In this document: in pieces, positions 43,473-52,578 of the stretch
Numbering within the stretch: position 1 is the first letter of the stretch
Layout of the letters: each line of letters opens with the position of its first letter
Origin: Mucilaginibacter sp.
GTDB lineage: Bacteria > Bacteroidota > Bacteroidia > Sphingobacteriales > Sphingobacteriaceae
Length of the DNA stretch: 64,000 nt
Direction of reading: 5' to 3'
NCBI RefSeq assembly: GCF_028287845.1
Contig: NZ_JAQBOW010000154.1
Location: 1 to 64,000 of the forward strand
The notes under the pieces: generated by a model
Databases searched by the model: none
Seen by the model: only the letters and a program-made list of their open reading frames with translations
What the model was told of the DNA's origin: nothing
Program-made: the position numbers and the translations under genes

Positions 43473-43957
43473 ATGGCAGAAAGCAAGATCAGTATTTGCA
43501 GTAAGTTAATGGCGCGTCAAGGCCTGACCATCGCTTTCGCGGAAAGCGCCACGGCCGGCTGGCTTTGTTCGGAATTCGCATTGACCGAAGAATCAGGGAA
43601 AATATTAAAAGGAGGTATTGCCTGCTACGATGCCGGTCTGAAGGTGAAGCTGCTTAAAGTGCCGCAGGAACTTATCGATCAATATACGCCAGAGTCTTTG
43701 GAGGTCACCCGTGAAATGGCCTATCGCCTGCGGGAACTCATCGAATCTGATATCCAGGTAACCGTTACCGGGCTCACCACTCCAGGGGGGCAGCGAAACG
43801 CCGGAGAAACCGGTAGGCACCATGTTTGTTTTTGCGCTAATTAAAGGCCGGGAAGCCAGCTTCCGGAAAGTGTTCGCAGGTTCTTGCGAAAAAGTGATCC
43901 ACCAAACCATTTGAAGCTACCGCCGAGCTACTGACAAGGGAATTAAGTCTATCATAG
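43473..43957 (+). pseudogene. CinA C-terminal-domain (PncC-like) gene with two frameshifts
   Basis: A stand-alone CinA C-terminal domain, the family of NMN amidohydrolases (PncC). The first frame gives MAESKISICSKLMARQGLTIA...FAESATAGWLCSEFAL and GGIACYDAGLKVKLL up to VTGLTTPGG. There a run of six G (43785-43790) shifts the frame; with one G fewer it continues SETPEKPVGTMFVFALIKG and EKVIHQTI. A second shift at TTT near 43910-43912 hides the end; with one T fewer it reads EATAELLTRELSLS and stops at 43957. The restored product is 160 residues, the normal length. Either the gene is decaying or the assembly has homopolymer errors. The ATG at 43473 is chosen over an upstream TTG. Confidence 0.8.
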
Positions 43958-44138
43958 TTTTTGGATAAAATAAAAACTAACGTGCTCGCCATCAGCAAGA
44001 ATTAATAGGTGGATTTCAACAGGCTAGCCGAAGTATGGCCAACAATACAGACTTAAAGCTCCTTAACCATATTAAACATGCGCCTGCTGCTTAATTTTCG
44101 ATATGTTTATTTTCAGCGCATTGCAATTTTTGGGTGTG

Positions 44139-44169
44139 CCAATGTGTACACAGTATACCAACGTGTACA
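44139..44169. repeat. Direct repeat CCAAYGTGTACA, two copies
   Basis: CCAATGTGTACA (44139-44150) and CCAACGTGTACA (44158-44169) are spaced 19 bp apart, about two helical turns. GTGTACA-type sequences can be operators, but the pair lies just past the 3' end of the universal stress gene and upstream of no visible gene. Confidence 0.45.
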
Positions 44170-44185
44170 TGCTTATTATTAATCG

Positions 44186-45031
44186 CTACTCCGGCAGGTG
44201 CTTTTCCCTGATCAGCAACAGCGGTACAGACGTATGAAAGGCCAGTTTTTGGGTAATACTGTCATGAAATAAACGGTCAAAGAAATTATGGTGCCGGGGC
44301 ACAGCGATCATCAGTTGTATATCATATTCCCGGATGAAGTGCAGAATGCCTTCCGCTATATCTTCATGGATCAGATAATGATAATCTGGCTTTTCCTGGT
44401 CCCAAAGCTCGTGCAATGCGTTTTGTTCATCGATGGTGTCCGGTGTAAAACGGGTCCGGTCCTTGGTATCCACATTCAAGATCAGCAAACGGGCATTCAG
44501 TGTATGGACCAGGCGCCTGATAGCATCCGCCGGGGTAGCAGTGGATACATTTTCGAGCTCGCAGGCAAAGGCCACCCGGCGGATCTTGTTATAGAGGGCC
44601 TCCTTGGGTACAAATAATAATGGGGTTGTACATTCTCTGGCCATCAGTAGCGTATTGCTCCCTATCAGGACTTGTTCCAGCTTGCTTTTGCCGGTGACAC
44701 CCATCACCGTCAGTCCCGCCTGCTGTTCTACCGCAATAGCGGCTGCGGCTGTCAGGAGTGGCCGGTCATCCGTTAGGGCACTAATCTGCGTTCTTTCACT
44801 GACATATGTCCGCAACTCGTTTTTCATTTTGGTCAAAGCGGCCAGACTTGCCAACCGCAAAAGTTCCATGTTCGGAGGTTCCGGCAGAAGTGCGTCCGCC
44901 GGCGGCATAAACTCATAGGAATGATATAGCAGTAATTCATCGGCTTCCAGCTGGTGTGTCAGTCCTGCGGCATAAAGCGCTGCCTGACGCGATGCCCGGG
45001 AAAAATCAATCAACACGAGAATCTTTTTCAT
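44186..45031 (-). CDS. Universal stress protein, tandem Usp domains
   Basis: A 281-residue protein with two Usp domains. The first (residues 1-145) is well conserved, starting KKILVLIDFSRASRQAALYAAGL and carrying the ATP-binding motif GVTGKSKLEQVLIGSNTLLMA and PLLFVP. The second (about 150-281) is less conserved; its equivalent of the motif is AVPRHHNFFDRLFHDSITQKLAF, lacking the Gly residues, so it probably does not bind ATP. Usp proteins help cells survive energy and stress limitation. It lies 11 nt downstream of the frameshifted small gene and in a region of related stress-type genes with higher GC. Confidence 0.92.
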   Translation of the reverse strand: MKKILVLIDFSRASRQAALYAAGLTHQLEADELLLYHSYEFMPPADALLPEPPNMELLRLASLAALTKMKNELRTYVSERTQISALTDDRPLLTAAAAIAVEQQAGLTVMGVTGKSKLEQVLIGSNTLLMARECTTPLLFVPKEALYNKIRRVAFACELENVSTATPADAIRRLVHTLNARLLILNVDTKDRTRFTPDTIDEQNALHELWDQEKPDYHYLIHEDIAEGILHFIREYDIQLMIAVPRHHNFFDRLFHDSITQKLAFHTSVPLLLIREKHLPE

Positions 45032-45042
45032 GACTGCCGATT

Positions 45043-45397
45043 CTAATAGACGACGGGTATTTTAACTTTCAGCGAAGAGGCAACCAACTCTATGGTGAAC
45101 TGTTCGGTGGGTTCTTTCCTGTTTTCCCTGGCTGAATATTTAAACAGATTTCCATATTTTAAAGACATTTTCGTGCCTTGCGTCCTCGTCACGGATAACG
45201 ATCCCCAAATGATCCGGTCTTTCGGGGTGATGCTGCTCAATCAGCCGGTAGACCCGTTGCAACAGGGTACCCAACCGGTGCTCAAAATCTGCCTTGCTGA
45301 TATTAATCAGTACCTTGTCGCGGTAGGGCGCTACCCGGTTTTTATCTCCCAGCTCGGTTTGCAACAGCCGGATGATATTTGCTTTTACTTCTTCCAT
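45043..45397 (-). pseudogene. Unrecognised small gene, probably frameshifted
   Basis: Two overlapping minus-strand frames look like one gene. From ATG 45397 the protein reads MEEVKANIIRLLQTELGDKN... PDHLGIVIRDEDARHENVFKIWKSV and stops at 45140. Removing one A from the AAAA run (plus-strand T run 45157-45160) gives VFKYGNLFKYSARENRKEP and QFTIELVASSLKVKIPVVY, ending at 45043, only 11 nt before the Usp start. The restored protein would be about 117 residues. No family is recognised. Good operon spacing of the downstream frame is the main support. If the shift is not real, the gene is 45140-45397 (85 residues). Confidence 0.5.
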
Positions 45398-45642
45398 TTT
45401 TGAAATGTTGTTCTTTTTCGTATGTTTTTTACTTATCAACCCCCTCATATGCATTAAGCAGAGATGCTATAGATGCCGACCGGGAATTGCGCGAATTCGG
45501 TTCTCATTAATGAACGCCAGTTGTGCCGGAATTCCGGCAGGGTAATTCAATAAAGAAAAGGATGGGCTTGCTGATAGATGTATCGGAAAGAATGTAATAT
45601 AGCAGAATGCTATTTTATAGCGGCCTTTATGTAGGCAAGTTT

Positions 45643-45936
45643 TTACCCCCAATGTCCCCGTTGCCATCTATAGCCATGGCCCGAGTGCTGCAATGAACCA
45701 CGTATATAAGTACGAACGGGCTTTGACCTGTCCCAATGACCGCGTATGTAAACGTATCTGCCTCCGCTCCACGTCCAGTCGCCATCTATCCAAACGGCTC
45801 CATCATAAGGCGCAACCGGCCTTTCATAAACCGGCTCAACCGATTGATCAGCCTCATAATAACTTCCTGCACAAGATGACAGAAATATGGATTCCTCCAA
45901 AAGAAGCAAGGATCCAAACGTTGATAATATTCTCAT
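45643..45936 (-). CDS. YXWGXW repeat-containing lipoprotein
   Basis: A 97-residue protein with a signal-like N-terminus ending in LSSC (possible lipobox, although two Glu interrupt the hydrophobic stretch) and two copies of the aromatic YXWGXW-type motif in the C-terminal half (WIDGDWTWSGGRYVYIRGHW and GHGYRWQRGHWG). Such proteins are small envelope proteins of unknown function, common in Bacteroidota. It is transcribed away from the transaldolase gene across a 204-bp space. The preceding 245 bp on its 3' side hold no convincing gene. Confidence 0.75.
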   Translation of the reverse strand: MRILSTFGSLLLLEESIFLSSCAGSYYEADQSVEPVYERPVAPYDGAVWIDGDWTWSGGRYVYIRGHWDRSKPVRTYIRGSLQHSGHGYRWQRGHWG

Positions 45937-46140
45937 TGGTATAACTTTTTAACTACGCAAGAGCCGCACAAGCCTGCGTACAAAAAATAACAACCCTAAT
46001 TAACTACGGTTTTAATAATTTTCAAATTGTATATAAACATGCTTTCTGATTGTTCGCACAGGCAGAAAAAAACACAAACCAACATGAATTAAAATTGTTT
46101 TATAGATGGAGCTTCCGGCCCCGCTATTTAAAAATCTTGA

Positions 46141-47253
46141 ATGATGAAAATGAATAATATCAAACAAATACATGAATTCGGCCAAAGTATTTGGCTGGAT
46201 TTTCTCGACCGTAAGCTAATCCGTTCAGGCGAATTAAAAAAACTGATCGAGGAAGACGGCCTGCGGGGTATGACCTCCAACCCGGCCATCTTTGAAAAAG
46301 CCATCAGCGGCAGTGCGGATTATGATGAGCAGATATGGGAAGTAGCAGAAAAACATCAAAATAATGAAGCCATTTTTTACGAGCTGGCAGTTACCGATAT
46401 CCGGGAGGCGGCCGATCTGTTCGGGCCCGTTTTTGCGGCGAGCCAGGATGGCTATGTCAGCCTGGAAGTTTCGCCACACCTGGCGCGTGATTCCAGCCGG
46501 ACAATCCGCCAGGCGACGGAGCTTTGGCGAAAAGTGGATAGAAAAAACGTGATGATCAAAATCCCCGCGACCGCCGAAGGCCTGTCCGCTATCCGCAGGG
46601 CCATTTGCGAGGGCATTAATGTAAATATTACGCTGCTTTTCGGCCTGGATCGCTATGAAGCCGTCACCGACGCTTACCTATCGGGACTGGAGGACCGCTT
46701 GGCAGATGGACATCCCATCGATCAGATCGCCTCGGTCGCCAGCTTTTTCCTGAGCAGGATTGATGTGCTGGTGGACCAAATGCTGGAAACTAAAGGACAC
46801 CTCGAGCTAAAGGGCGAGGTTGCCATTGCATGCGCTAAACAGGCTTACCAGATCTATAAGCAAGTGTTTGGCAGCGAGCGATTTAAAAAGCTACAGGAAA
46901 AAGGTGCCAGGCCACAGCGTGTTTTATGGGCCAGCACCGGCACTAAGGATCCATCTTTCGCGGATACTAAATATGTGGATGCCCTGATTGGTCCGGAAAC
47001 GGTGAATACTGTTCCCCCGGAAACGCTGGAAGCCTACCGGGATCATGGGCATCCCGAAAGCCGCCTGGAGCAGGACGCGGATCTGGCGGCACAGACCTTG
47101 GCCCGGTTGAAAAAGATTGGGATCAACATAGACGAGGTTACCGCGCAACTGGAAAACGAGGGCATCGAAAAATTCAATAAGCCCTATGACCAGCTGTTGC
47201 AGGCTATCGAGGAGAAAAAAGCCCGCTCGCCGCTCAAGTCTTACGCGCTTTAA
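46141..47253 (+). CDS. tal: Transaldolase
   Basis: A 370-residue transaldolase of the longer actinobacterial/cyanobacterial-like type, which transfers dihydroxyacetone units in the pentose phosphate pathway. Signatures: GMTSNPAIFEKAISGSADYD, the Schiff-base lysine in NVMIKIPATAEGLSAI, NVNITLLFGLDRYEAV, VASFFLSRIDVLVDQ, RVLWASTGTKDPSFADTKYV and LIGPETVNTVPPETLEA. Base composition is clearly richer in GC than the neighbouring housekeeping genes. Placed with Usp and CinA-type genes rather than with other pentose-phosphate genes, it may be a stress-associated second copy; this is inference. Confidence 0.96.
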   Translation: MMKMNNIKQIHEFGQSIWLDFLDRKLIRSGELKKLIEEDGLRGMTSNPAIFEKAISGSADYDEQIWEVAEKHQNNEAIFYELAVTDIREAADLFGPVFAASQDGYVSLEVSPHLARDSSRTIRQATELWRKVDRKNVMIKIPATAEGLSAIRRAICEGINVNITLLFGLDRYEAVTDAYLSGLEDRLADGHPIDQIASVASFFLSRIDVLVDQMLETKGHLELKGEVAIACAKQAYQIYKQVFGSERFKKLQEKGARPQRVLWASTGTKDPSFADTKYVDALIGPETVNTVPPETLEAYRDHGHPESRLEQDADLAAQTLARLKKIGINIDEVTAQLENEGIEKFNKPYDQLLQAIEEKKARSPLKSYAL

Positions 47254-47286
47254 ATTAGTTTTGCTCCGGAAAACGGGTGCACTGCC

Positions 47287-47321
47287 GAACAGGCCAAAAC
47301 GGTTGGCGATTTGACCTGTTC
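47287..47321. terminator. Hairpin between converging tal and hydrolase genes
   Basis: GAACAGGCCAAA (47287-47298) pairs with TTTGACCTGTTC (47310-47321) at 11 of 12 positions. No T-run follows, so it may be a rho-assisted or structural end; its place between two converging genes favours termination. Confidence 0.45.
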
Positions 47322-47348
47322 TGATATTTCGCCCCTTCTCGACGTCGC

Positions 47349-48236
47349 CTATTTCAAATGCTCATTAAAAAAATCAATCGTGCGTTTCCAAGCAAGTTCT
47401 GCGGCGGCTTTGTCATAACGGGGTGTGGTATCGTTATGGAAGCCATGATTTACGTTTTCATAAATAAATGCCTGGTATTTTTTGCCGTTCGCTTTTAAAG
47501 CAGCTTCGTAGGCCGGCCATCCCCCGGTGATTCGGGTATCCAGCGACGCATAGTGCAGCAGCAGGGGCGCTTTAATTTTTGGCACATCCCCGGCTACAGG
47601 CTGACTGCCATAGAAAGGTACCGCTGCTGCCAGATCGGGTATCCTAACGGCCATCATATTGGCTATGCCGCCACCATAACAAAAACCCACCACACCTACC
47701 TTACCGTTACAGTCCGAGTGGTTTTTAAGGTAGTAGTAGGCGGCTATAAAATCTTCCTCCATTTCTTTGGGATCTCTTTTGCTTTGCATGGCACGTCCCT
47801 CTTCGTCATTGCCCGGGTAGCCGCCCAGAGGCGTAAGCGCATCGGGTGCAAGGGTAATAAATCCGGCCAGGGCAGCTCTTCTGGCCACATCTTCAATGTA
47901 TGGGTTCAAACCCCGGTTTTCATGAACTACAATGATGCCACCCAATTTCTTTTTAGCATCTTTAGGTTCTGATAGCAATGCTTTGATAGTTCCGCCGCCT
48001 TTTGGCGAAGGGTATTTGATGTATGCCGATTTCAATCGGGGATCATCGGCCCTGATCTGTACGTTGCCTTTATAATCGGGCATCAGGAAACTCATGAGTG
48101 TGGGTACGGTTAATCCGCCAACAGCATAAAGCGATAGCTTTTCTACAAATCCACGCCGGTCAAGCCGGTTGTGGGCGTAGTCATCATACAGGTCGAACAC
48201 TTCCTGTTTGATGTCTTCTTTTTTTATCTGGCTCAT
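47349..48236 (-). CDS. Dienelactone hydrolase family protein with Tat-like signal
   Basis: A 295-residue alpha/beta hydrolase of the dienelactone hydrolase family, YghX-like. The nucleophile is Cys in [11 protein letters not shown], the acid lies near DTRITGG and the His is in [10 protein letters not shown]. The N-terminus has [21 protein letters not shown], a twin-arginine-type signal, suggesting export in folded form. [22 protein letters not shown] is typical of the family. The substrate is unknown. Divergent from the following MFS gene. Confidence 0.92.
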   Translation of the reverse strand: MSQIKKEDIKQEVFDLYDDYAHNRLDRRGFVEKLSLYAVGGLTVPTLMSFLMPDYKGNVQIRADDPRLKSAYIKYPSPKGGGTIKALLSEPKDAKKKLGGIIVVHENRGLNPYIEDVARRAALAGFITLAPDALTPLGGYPGNDEEGRAMQSKRDPKEMEEDFIAAYYYLKNHSDCNGKVGVVGFCYGGGIANMMAVRIPDLAAAVPFYGSQPVAGDVPKIKAPLLLHYASLDTRITGGWPAYEAALKANGKKYQAFIYENVNHGFHNDTTPRYDKAAAELAWKRTIDFFNEHLK

Positions 48237-48364
48237 AGTTAATGGTTTTATTCAAATATAATAATATCACGCGGAAAAAAATTAAACGGAGGGACGTTAT
48301 TACTGCAACGCTGCACTACACTTTTCATCTAAAATTCACTAACTTATCAGCATATTGCGATAAG

Positions 48365-49708
48365 ATGCCCGGTTCAAGGTTTCCTTTCAGAAAACAACTG
48401 GCCTATACCTGCGGGATGATAGGCTGGAGCATGATGACCAATATGATCATCGTAATGATGCCGTACTTTTATTTGCCGCCATCAAATTCGGGATTAATAC
48501 CATTTGTGCCTCAGTTGCTTGTATTTGGCGTGCTTAACCTGTTATCGGTAATTGCCGCCTCGGGCCGGTTTGTTGATGCTGTTTACGATCCGTTGATAGC
48601 CTCATTGAGCGATAAAAGCACTCATCCAAATGGCAGGCGCATTCCTTTCATGAAGTGGGCCATATTACCCGCCATGTTTTTTTTCTGTTTAACCTTTTCG
48701 CCATTGGTTAGGGGCGAAAGCGTTTACAATGCCGTGTGGCTCACCATTAATATGATCTTTTTCTTTATGGGTGCTACCACCTATATTATTCCCTACAATG
48801 CCCTGTTGCCCGAGTTAACAAATACCGCCGCCGAAAAAGTTAAGCTATCTTCTTTTCAACAAGTGGGTTTTATCATTGGCATTATGCTATCGGCACTGGT
48901 AAATAACTTTGCAGACCTGGTGCAAAAACATTTTACCGTTATTGACCGCGATTCGGCAGTACAATACACCATTTGGGGACTAAGCGTTATAGCCGGACTA
49001 TTTATGCTGATACCGGTGCTGTATATCAACGAAAAAAAGTACTCCAGCGGCAAGCCCTCGCATCTGCCTTTATTGCCGGCTATCCGCAAAACTTTTGGTA
49101 ACCGTAATTTTAAATATTACCTGATTTCTGATTTTTCGTATTACATGGCACTAAGCATCATATCAAGCGGCTTATTGTATTTTGTTACTGTTTTGCTGCG
49201 CCTGCCCGAATCAGACGGGGGTGTTTTTATGGCAACTATGGTGTTGGTATCGCTGGTGTTTTACCCGTTGATTAATTACTTGTCTAAAAAGATGGGGAAA
49301 AAGCCCATCGTAATGTTTTCTTTCGGTTTGCTGAGTTTAATATTTGTGGCGATATTTTTTTTAGGAAAGTTCCCGGTATCGCCGTATGTGCAGATCTATA
49401 CCCTGGTATTATGTGCCGCCTTCCCACTGGCTTCATTGGGGATATTACCCAATGCCATCCTCGCGGAAATTGCCCAGGAGGATACCAATCAAACCGGCGA
49501 AAACCGTGAAGGAATGTACTTTGCCGTAAAATACCTGTTTGTAAAATTTGGGCAAACATTAGGGATAGCCCTGTTTGCTTTTTTAACAGTTTACGGAAAA
49601 GACCCGGGCAATGATTACGGATTGCGCTTAAATGGCATTTGCGGCTGTGTACTGTGCGTAGTGGCTTTAATAGTATTTAGCCGTTTTAAAGAAGCTAGAA
49701 CGAGATGA
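48365..49708 (+). CDS. GPH-family MFS sugar:cation symporter-like
   Basis: A 447-residue transporter of the glycoside-pentoside-hexuronide (MelB-like) group with about 12 membrane helices. SGRFVDAVYDPLIASLSDKSTHPNGRRIPFMKW matches the MelB-type region with the cation-site Asp and the R-R-x-P loop; AEIAQEDTNQTGENREGMYFAVKYLFVKFGQTLG is the conserved loop 10-11 segment. The frame is open from 48242, but the first 41 residues are polar and unlike the family, so the ATG at 48365 (PGSRFPFRKQLAYTCGMIGW) is chosen. It probably imports a glycoside together with Na+ or H+; the substrate is unknown. Confidence 0.9.
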   Translation: MPGSRFPFRKQLAYTCGMIGWSMMTNMIIVMMPYFYLPPSNSGLIPFVPQLLVFGVLNLLSVIAASGRFVDAVYDPLIASLSDKSTHPNGRRIPFMKWAILPAMFFFCLTFSPLVRGESVYNAVWLTINMIFFFMGATTYIIPYNALLPELTNTAAEKVKLSSFQQVGFIIGIMLSALVNNFADLVQKHFTVIDRDSAVQYTIWGLSVIAGLFMLIPVLYINEKKYSSGKPSHLPLLPAIRKTFGNRNFKYYLISDFSYYMALSIISSGLLYFVTVLLRLPESDGGVFMATMVLVSLVFYPLINYLSKKMGKKPIVMFSFGLLSLIFVAIFFLGKFPVSPYVQIYTLVLCAAFPLASLGILPNAILAEIAQEDTNQTGENREGMYFAVKYLFVKFGQTLGIALFAFLTVYGKDPGNDYGLRLNGICGCVLCVVALIVFSRFKEARTR

Positions 49709-49710
49709 GC

Positions 49711-50829
49711 CTATTGGGTAACCGCTTTTAAAAAGCCATCAACAGCGTAGGTTGATAACTGGCCGCCCGGGCCATTCAAATTATAATCAAACCCGTGTGT
49801 TGCCCAGGGCAGTTTTAGCCAATAATGTTTAATGCCATTTTGCTGAAGCTTTTCATTCAAGCGTCGGCTATGCTCATAGGCCACCAGCACATCATTATAC
49901 CCATGAATAATTAGCGTCGGAACGGACTGCCGGTTTACAAACCCAATAGGCGAGCTTGCCGCATAGTTGTACGGAACCTGTTTGTATGTACCCCCTAAAT
50001 AGTTTTCCATTACTGCCCTTGAATCCATAACCCATCGACTGGCCGGAGCAGAATATCCCCAAACCATATCCGCTGGGCCATAAAAATCTATTACGCCCTT
50101 TATGCCTTTATTGTGCAACGTATAAGCTGCCAATAACGCTATTTGCGCACCTGCCGACCGGCCCAGCAGCACAAAGTTATTGGTGTCTATTTTAAGTTCA
50201 TCAGCATGCTCATGCAGGTAATTTAACGCGGCTTGCGTATCATCTACAGCCGCCGGATTGTGATTTTCGGGCGATAAGCGGTAATTTATAGCCGCAACAT
50301 TATACCCCAATTTTGCAAGGTGGCTGTTAAGCCCGGGCACCTGTTTACTATCGCCGGTACTCCATGAGCCGCCATGTATTACAATAACGCATGGCCGTTT
50401 TCCGGGGATTTGCGCGGGATAAAAATCGAGGGTTAAAGCGGTATTCCGATAGGTAACATAAGTTACGGTTTTATAGGCGATAACGGTATTACCTGCAAAT
50501 AATTTAACAAGGCTAAATGGTTGGGCGTTATCATTATTATCCTTGCCAAATGCCGTGGTAAGCTCACTCTTTAAACTACTTGCTACCGCGCATGCCCTTA
50601 TAATTGGCGAAAGAAACAACAGGATTGCAGCAACACCAATAATGGCCCCCGCTAATTGATACTTAGGAACCCAGATACCCCACACGGTTAACACGGCGGT
50701 AGCGCCGACAAAAATCAGGGGGAATTCGGTTACTAAAACGGCCAATAGCCATAGGTGATAGGTAGGCGCTTTAAAAATGGCTAATAAGGAGATTAAAAAG
50801 AATAGGTTGATGAGGATTAATCGGGGCAT
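49711..50829 (-). CDS. Alpha/beta hydrolase, esterase-like, membrane-anchored
   Basis: A 372-residue hydrolase of the acetyl-esterase/hormone-sensitive lipase-like group. Three N-terminal hydrophobic segments (ILINLFFLISLLAIF, LWLLAVLVTEFPLIFVGATAV, AGAIIGVAAILLFLSPII) anchor it. The oxyanion motif is VIVIHGGSWSTGD, the nucleophile elbow is GRSAGAQIAL, and the His is in WATHGFDYN. YRLSPENHNPAAVDDTQAALNYL is typical. The ATG at 50829 is preferred over a TTG 21 nt upstream. It probably de-esterifies small substrates at the membrane. It ends 2 nt from the converging MFS gene. Confidence 0.9.
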   Translation of the reverse strand: MPRLILINLFFLISLLAIFKAPTYHLWLLAVLVTEFPLIFVGATAVLTVWGIWVPKYQLAGAIIGVAAILLFLSPIIRACAVASSLKSELTTAFGKDNNDNAQPFSLVKLFAGNTVIAYKTVTYVTYRNTALTLDFYPAQIPGKRPCVIVIHGGSWSTGDSKQVPGLNSHLAKLGYNVAAINYRLSPENHNPAAVDDTQAALNYLHEHADELKIDTNNFVLLGRSAGAQIALLAAYTLHNKGIKGVIDFYGPADMVWGYSAPASRWVMDSRAVMENYLGGTYKQVPYNYAASSPIGFVNRQSVPTLIIHGYNDVLVAYEHSRRLNEKLQQNGIKHYWLKLPWATHGFDYNLNGPGGQLSTYAVDGFLKAVTQ

Positions 50830-50887
50830 GTTGCTGGAGTTACTTAGCAAAACTAATCTTTCGGTCGCTATTGCTTAAAAAATTTCA

Positions 50888-51907
50888 TTATTGCTTCGTA
50901 ATTTTCCTAACTCTTTTATTATTGCCTTCTACCACATATATATTGCCCGAAGCATCAATTGTTAGTGCGCCAATGTCGGCAAATTGGGCACTTGACGCAG
51001 CGCCGTCTTTATAGCCAGCGACACCTGTTCCGGCAAGAGTTGTTGTTACTCCAGCCGGGTTGATTTTTCTTATTCTACCATTATCAAAAACATATAGATT
51101 TCCGGCAGGGTCTATCGTTATATCACGTAAGCCGCCAAAAACTGCATTTGTTCCGGTTCCATCCGCAAAGCCAGAAGTTAGCGCATCTATTGAACCTGCA
51201 AAGACAGAAGTTACTCCCGATGGGGTAATTTTGATAATTTTAAACCCATTAGCAACATATATATTGCCCGCGACATCAGCTGCTATTCTATCGTAATAAC
51301 CGTTATTGATTAGGGTAGAAACAAGGCCAGAAGGCGTAATTTTTCTAATACTACCAGCGTCGGTAACATACAAGTTTCCCGATGCGTCAATAGTTATATA
51401 TCGTGGTGCGAAAAAAGATGCTGTCGAAGCAGGGCCATCTACGGTAGCTTTTGTACCGTTACCGGCAAAAGTACTTACTACTCCGGCAGGAGTGATTTTC
51501 CTTATTCGGTAATTGCCATTATCGCATACATATAAATTACCAGAGGCATCGGAAACGATCCCCTGGATACTATTAAAAGAAGCATTTGTGCCTGTTGCAT
51601 CTACATATCCGAAGGTTGTACCACCGGCAAAAGTTGAAACTGTTCCGGCAGGCGTAACTTTTCTGATCTGTCCGTCTACAACATAAAGATTCCCGGATGG
51701 ATCGGCTGTAATACTGGTAGGAAAATAAAAGCTGGCATTAACTCCTGTACCATCGGCGGGTGGAGCAGCACTATTCCCGCTGCCCGCAATAGTTGAAACA
51801 GTGTACGTAGTTGTTGTATTATCAGGCGCAGGCGTTGAGCCGCCTTTGCCGCAGCTTAATAAACAGGTGGTAATTATTGCTGCAAGCAGCAGGTTATATT
51901 TTTTCAT
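50888..51907 (-). CDS. NHL-repeat beta-propeller lipoprotein
   Basis: A 339-residue lipoprotein (signal KKYNLLLAAIITTCLLSC). The mature chain begins with a Thr/Pro linker and contains six NHL-type repeats with the theme ITIDASGNLYVTDxGxIRKITPSG, enough for one six-bladed propeller. The repeats are near-identical in places (SGNLYV, IRKITPAG, VSTFAG), so recent internal duplication is likely. Such propellers serve as protein- or carbohydrate-binding platforms on the surface. No catalytic module is present. Confidence 0.9.
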   Translation of the reverse strand: MKKYNLLLAAIITTCLLSCGKGGSTPAPDNTTTTYTVSTIAGSGNSAAPPADGTGVNASFYFPTSITADPSGNLYVVDGQIRKVTPAGTVSTFAGGTTFGYVDATGTNASFNSIQGIVSDASGNLYVCDNGNYRIRKITPAGVVSTFAGNGTKATVDGPASTASFFAPRYITIDASGNLYVTDAGSIRKITPSGLVSTLINNGYYDRIAADVAGNIYVANGFKIIKITPSGVTSVFAGSIDALTSGFADGTGTNAVFGGLRDITIDPAGNLYVFDNGRIRKINPAGVTTTLAGTGVAGYKDGAASSAQFADIGALTIDASGNIYVVEGNNKRVRKITKQ

Positions 51908-51966
51908 AAGGATTAGGCATTGTTGGTTCTGTCAACAAATATAGAATAGTTTTGAAAATCAACAAA

Positions 51967-52578
51967 CTAATCGTTAATCAGCTCAACTTCAGCCACCGGG
52001 CTAAACAAATAAATACGTTTGGTTTTAATCTCCACACATTTATACCGTTTGCGCAGTTTCTCTTCCTTGCGGAAAATACGGCCATCCTTTAATTTAAATA
52101 CAGCATGCAGAGGTAGCTTCTCCACTGTATGTACATCTTCCTTGGGCGCATCATATTTGCGGAGGGAGCGATACAGTGTCAGATCAGAGCAACTGGATGC
52201 CGCCGGATTATTCAGATAGCTAACTATAGCGTGTTTAACATCCGCCGGAAAAACATCTTTTTCAAAAAATGGCTGCATCATTTTTTTGAAGTTGTTTTTC
52301 CATTCGGTGCCGTGGGGTTTTGCTTTTTGCTTGTGCTCGTTCCAGGTGTGCAGGTGCGCAAACTCATGCACGGTAGTTACCAAAAAAGCATAGGGGTTAA
52401 GATCGAAATTAACAGAGATACGGTGTCCTTTGCCATCAAAAGGCGCACGGTAATCGCCAAACTTGCTGCCGCGATTACGCGAAATTTTAAACTCGCACTT
52501 AAAATAATCTATCCAGCGGCCAATCAATGGTGCCGCGTCAGGCGGAAGATATTTTTCTAAAACTTTTACTTTATCCAA
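51967..52578 (-). CDS. SprT-like zinc-binding protein
   Basis: A 203-residue SprT/SprT-like domain protein. The zincin motif HEFAHLHTW is near residue 91, with AFLVTTVHEFAHLHTWNEHK following a beta-rich N-terminal region (DYRAPFDGKGHRISVNFDLNPY). Eukaryotic SPRTN homologues degrade DNA-protein crosslinks; bacterial SprT-like proteins are poorly studied. Its C-terminal part has LKDGRIFRKEEKLRKRYKCVEIKTKRIYLF and a single Cys, without the full zinc-ribbon. Start at ATG 52578. Confidence 0.9.
   Translation of the reverse strand: MDKVKVLEKYLPPDAAPLIGRWIDYFKCEFKISRNRGSKFGDYRAPFDGKGHRISVNFDLNPYAFLVTTVHEFAHLHTWNEHKQKAKPHGTEWKNNFKKMMQPFFEKDVFPADVKHAIVSYLNNPAASSCSDLTLYRSLRKYDAPKEDVHTVEKLPLHAVFKLKDGRIFRKEEKLRKRYKCVEIKTKRIYLFSPVAEVELIND

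Noticed and set aside
45467-45667. 66-codon minus-strand frame between the YXWGXW gene and the frameshifted gene
   Set aside because: It overlaps the start of no operon, has no recognisable segment and begins within the YXWGXW gene's 3' end.
48242-48364. N-terminal extension of the GPH transporter
   Set aside because: The 41 extra residues are polar and unlike the family; the ATG at 48365 fits the first membrane region.
50888-51907. CRISPR-like regular repeats
   Set aside because: The periodic DNA similarity comes from NHL protein repeats within one open frame, with no spacer/repeat structure.
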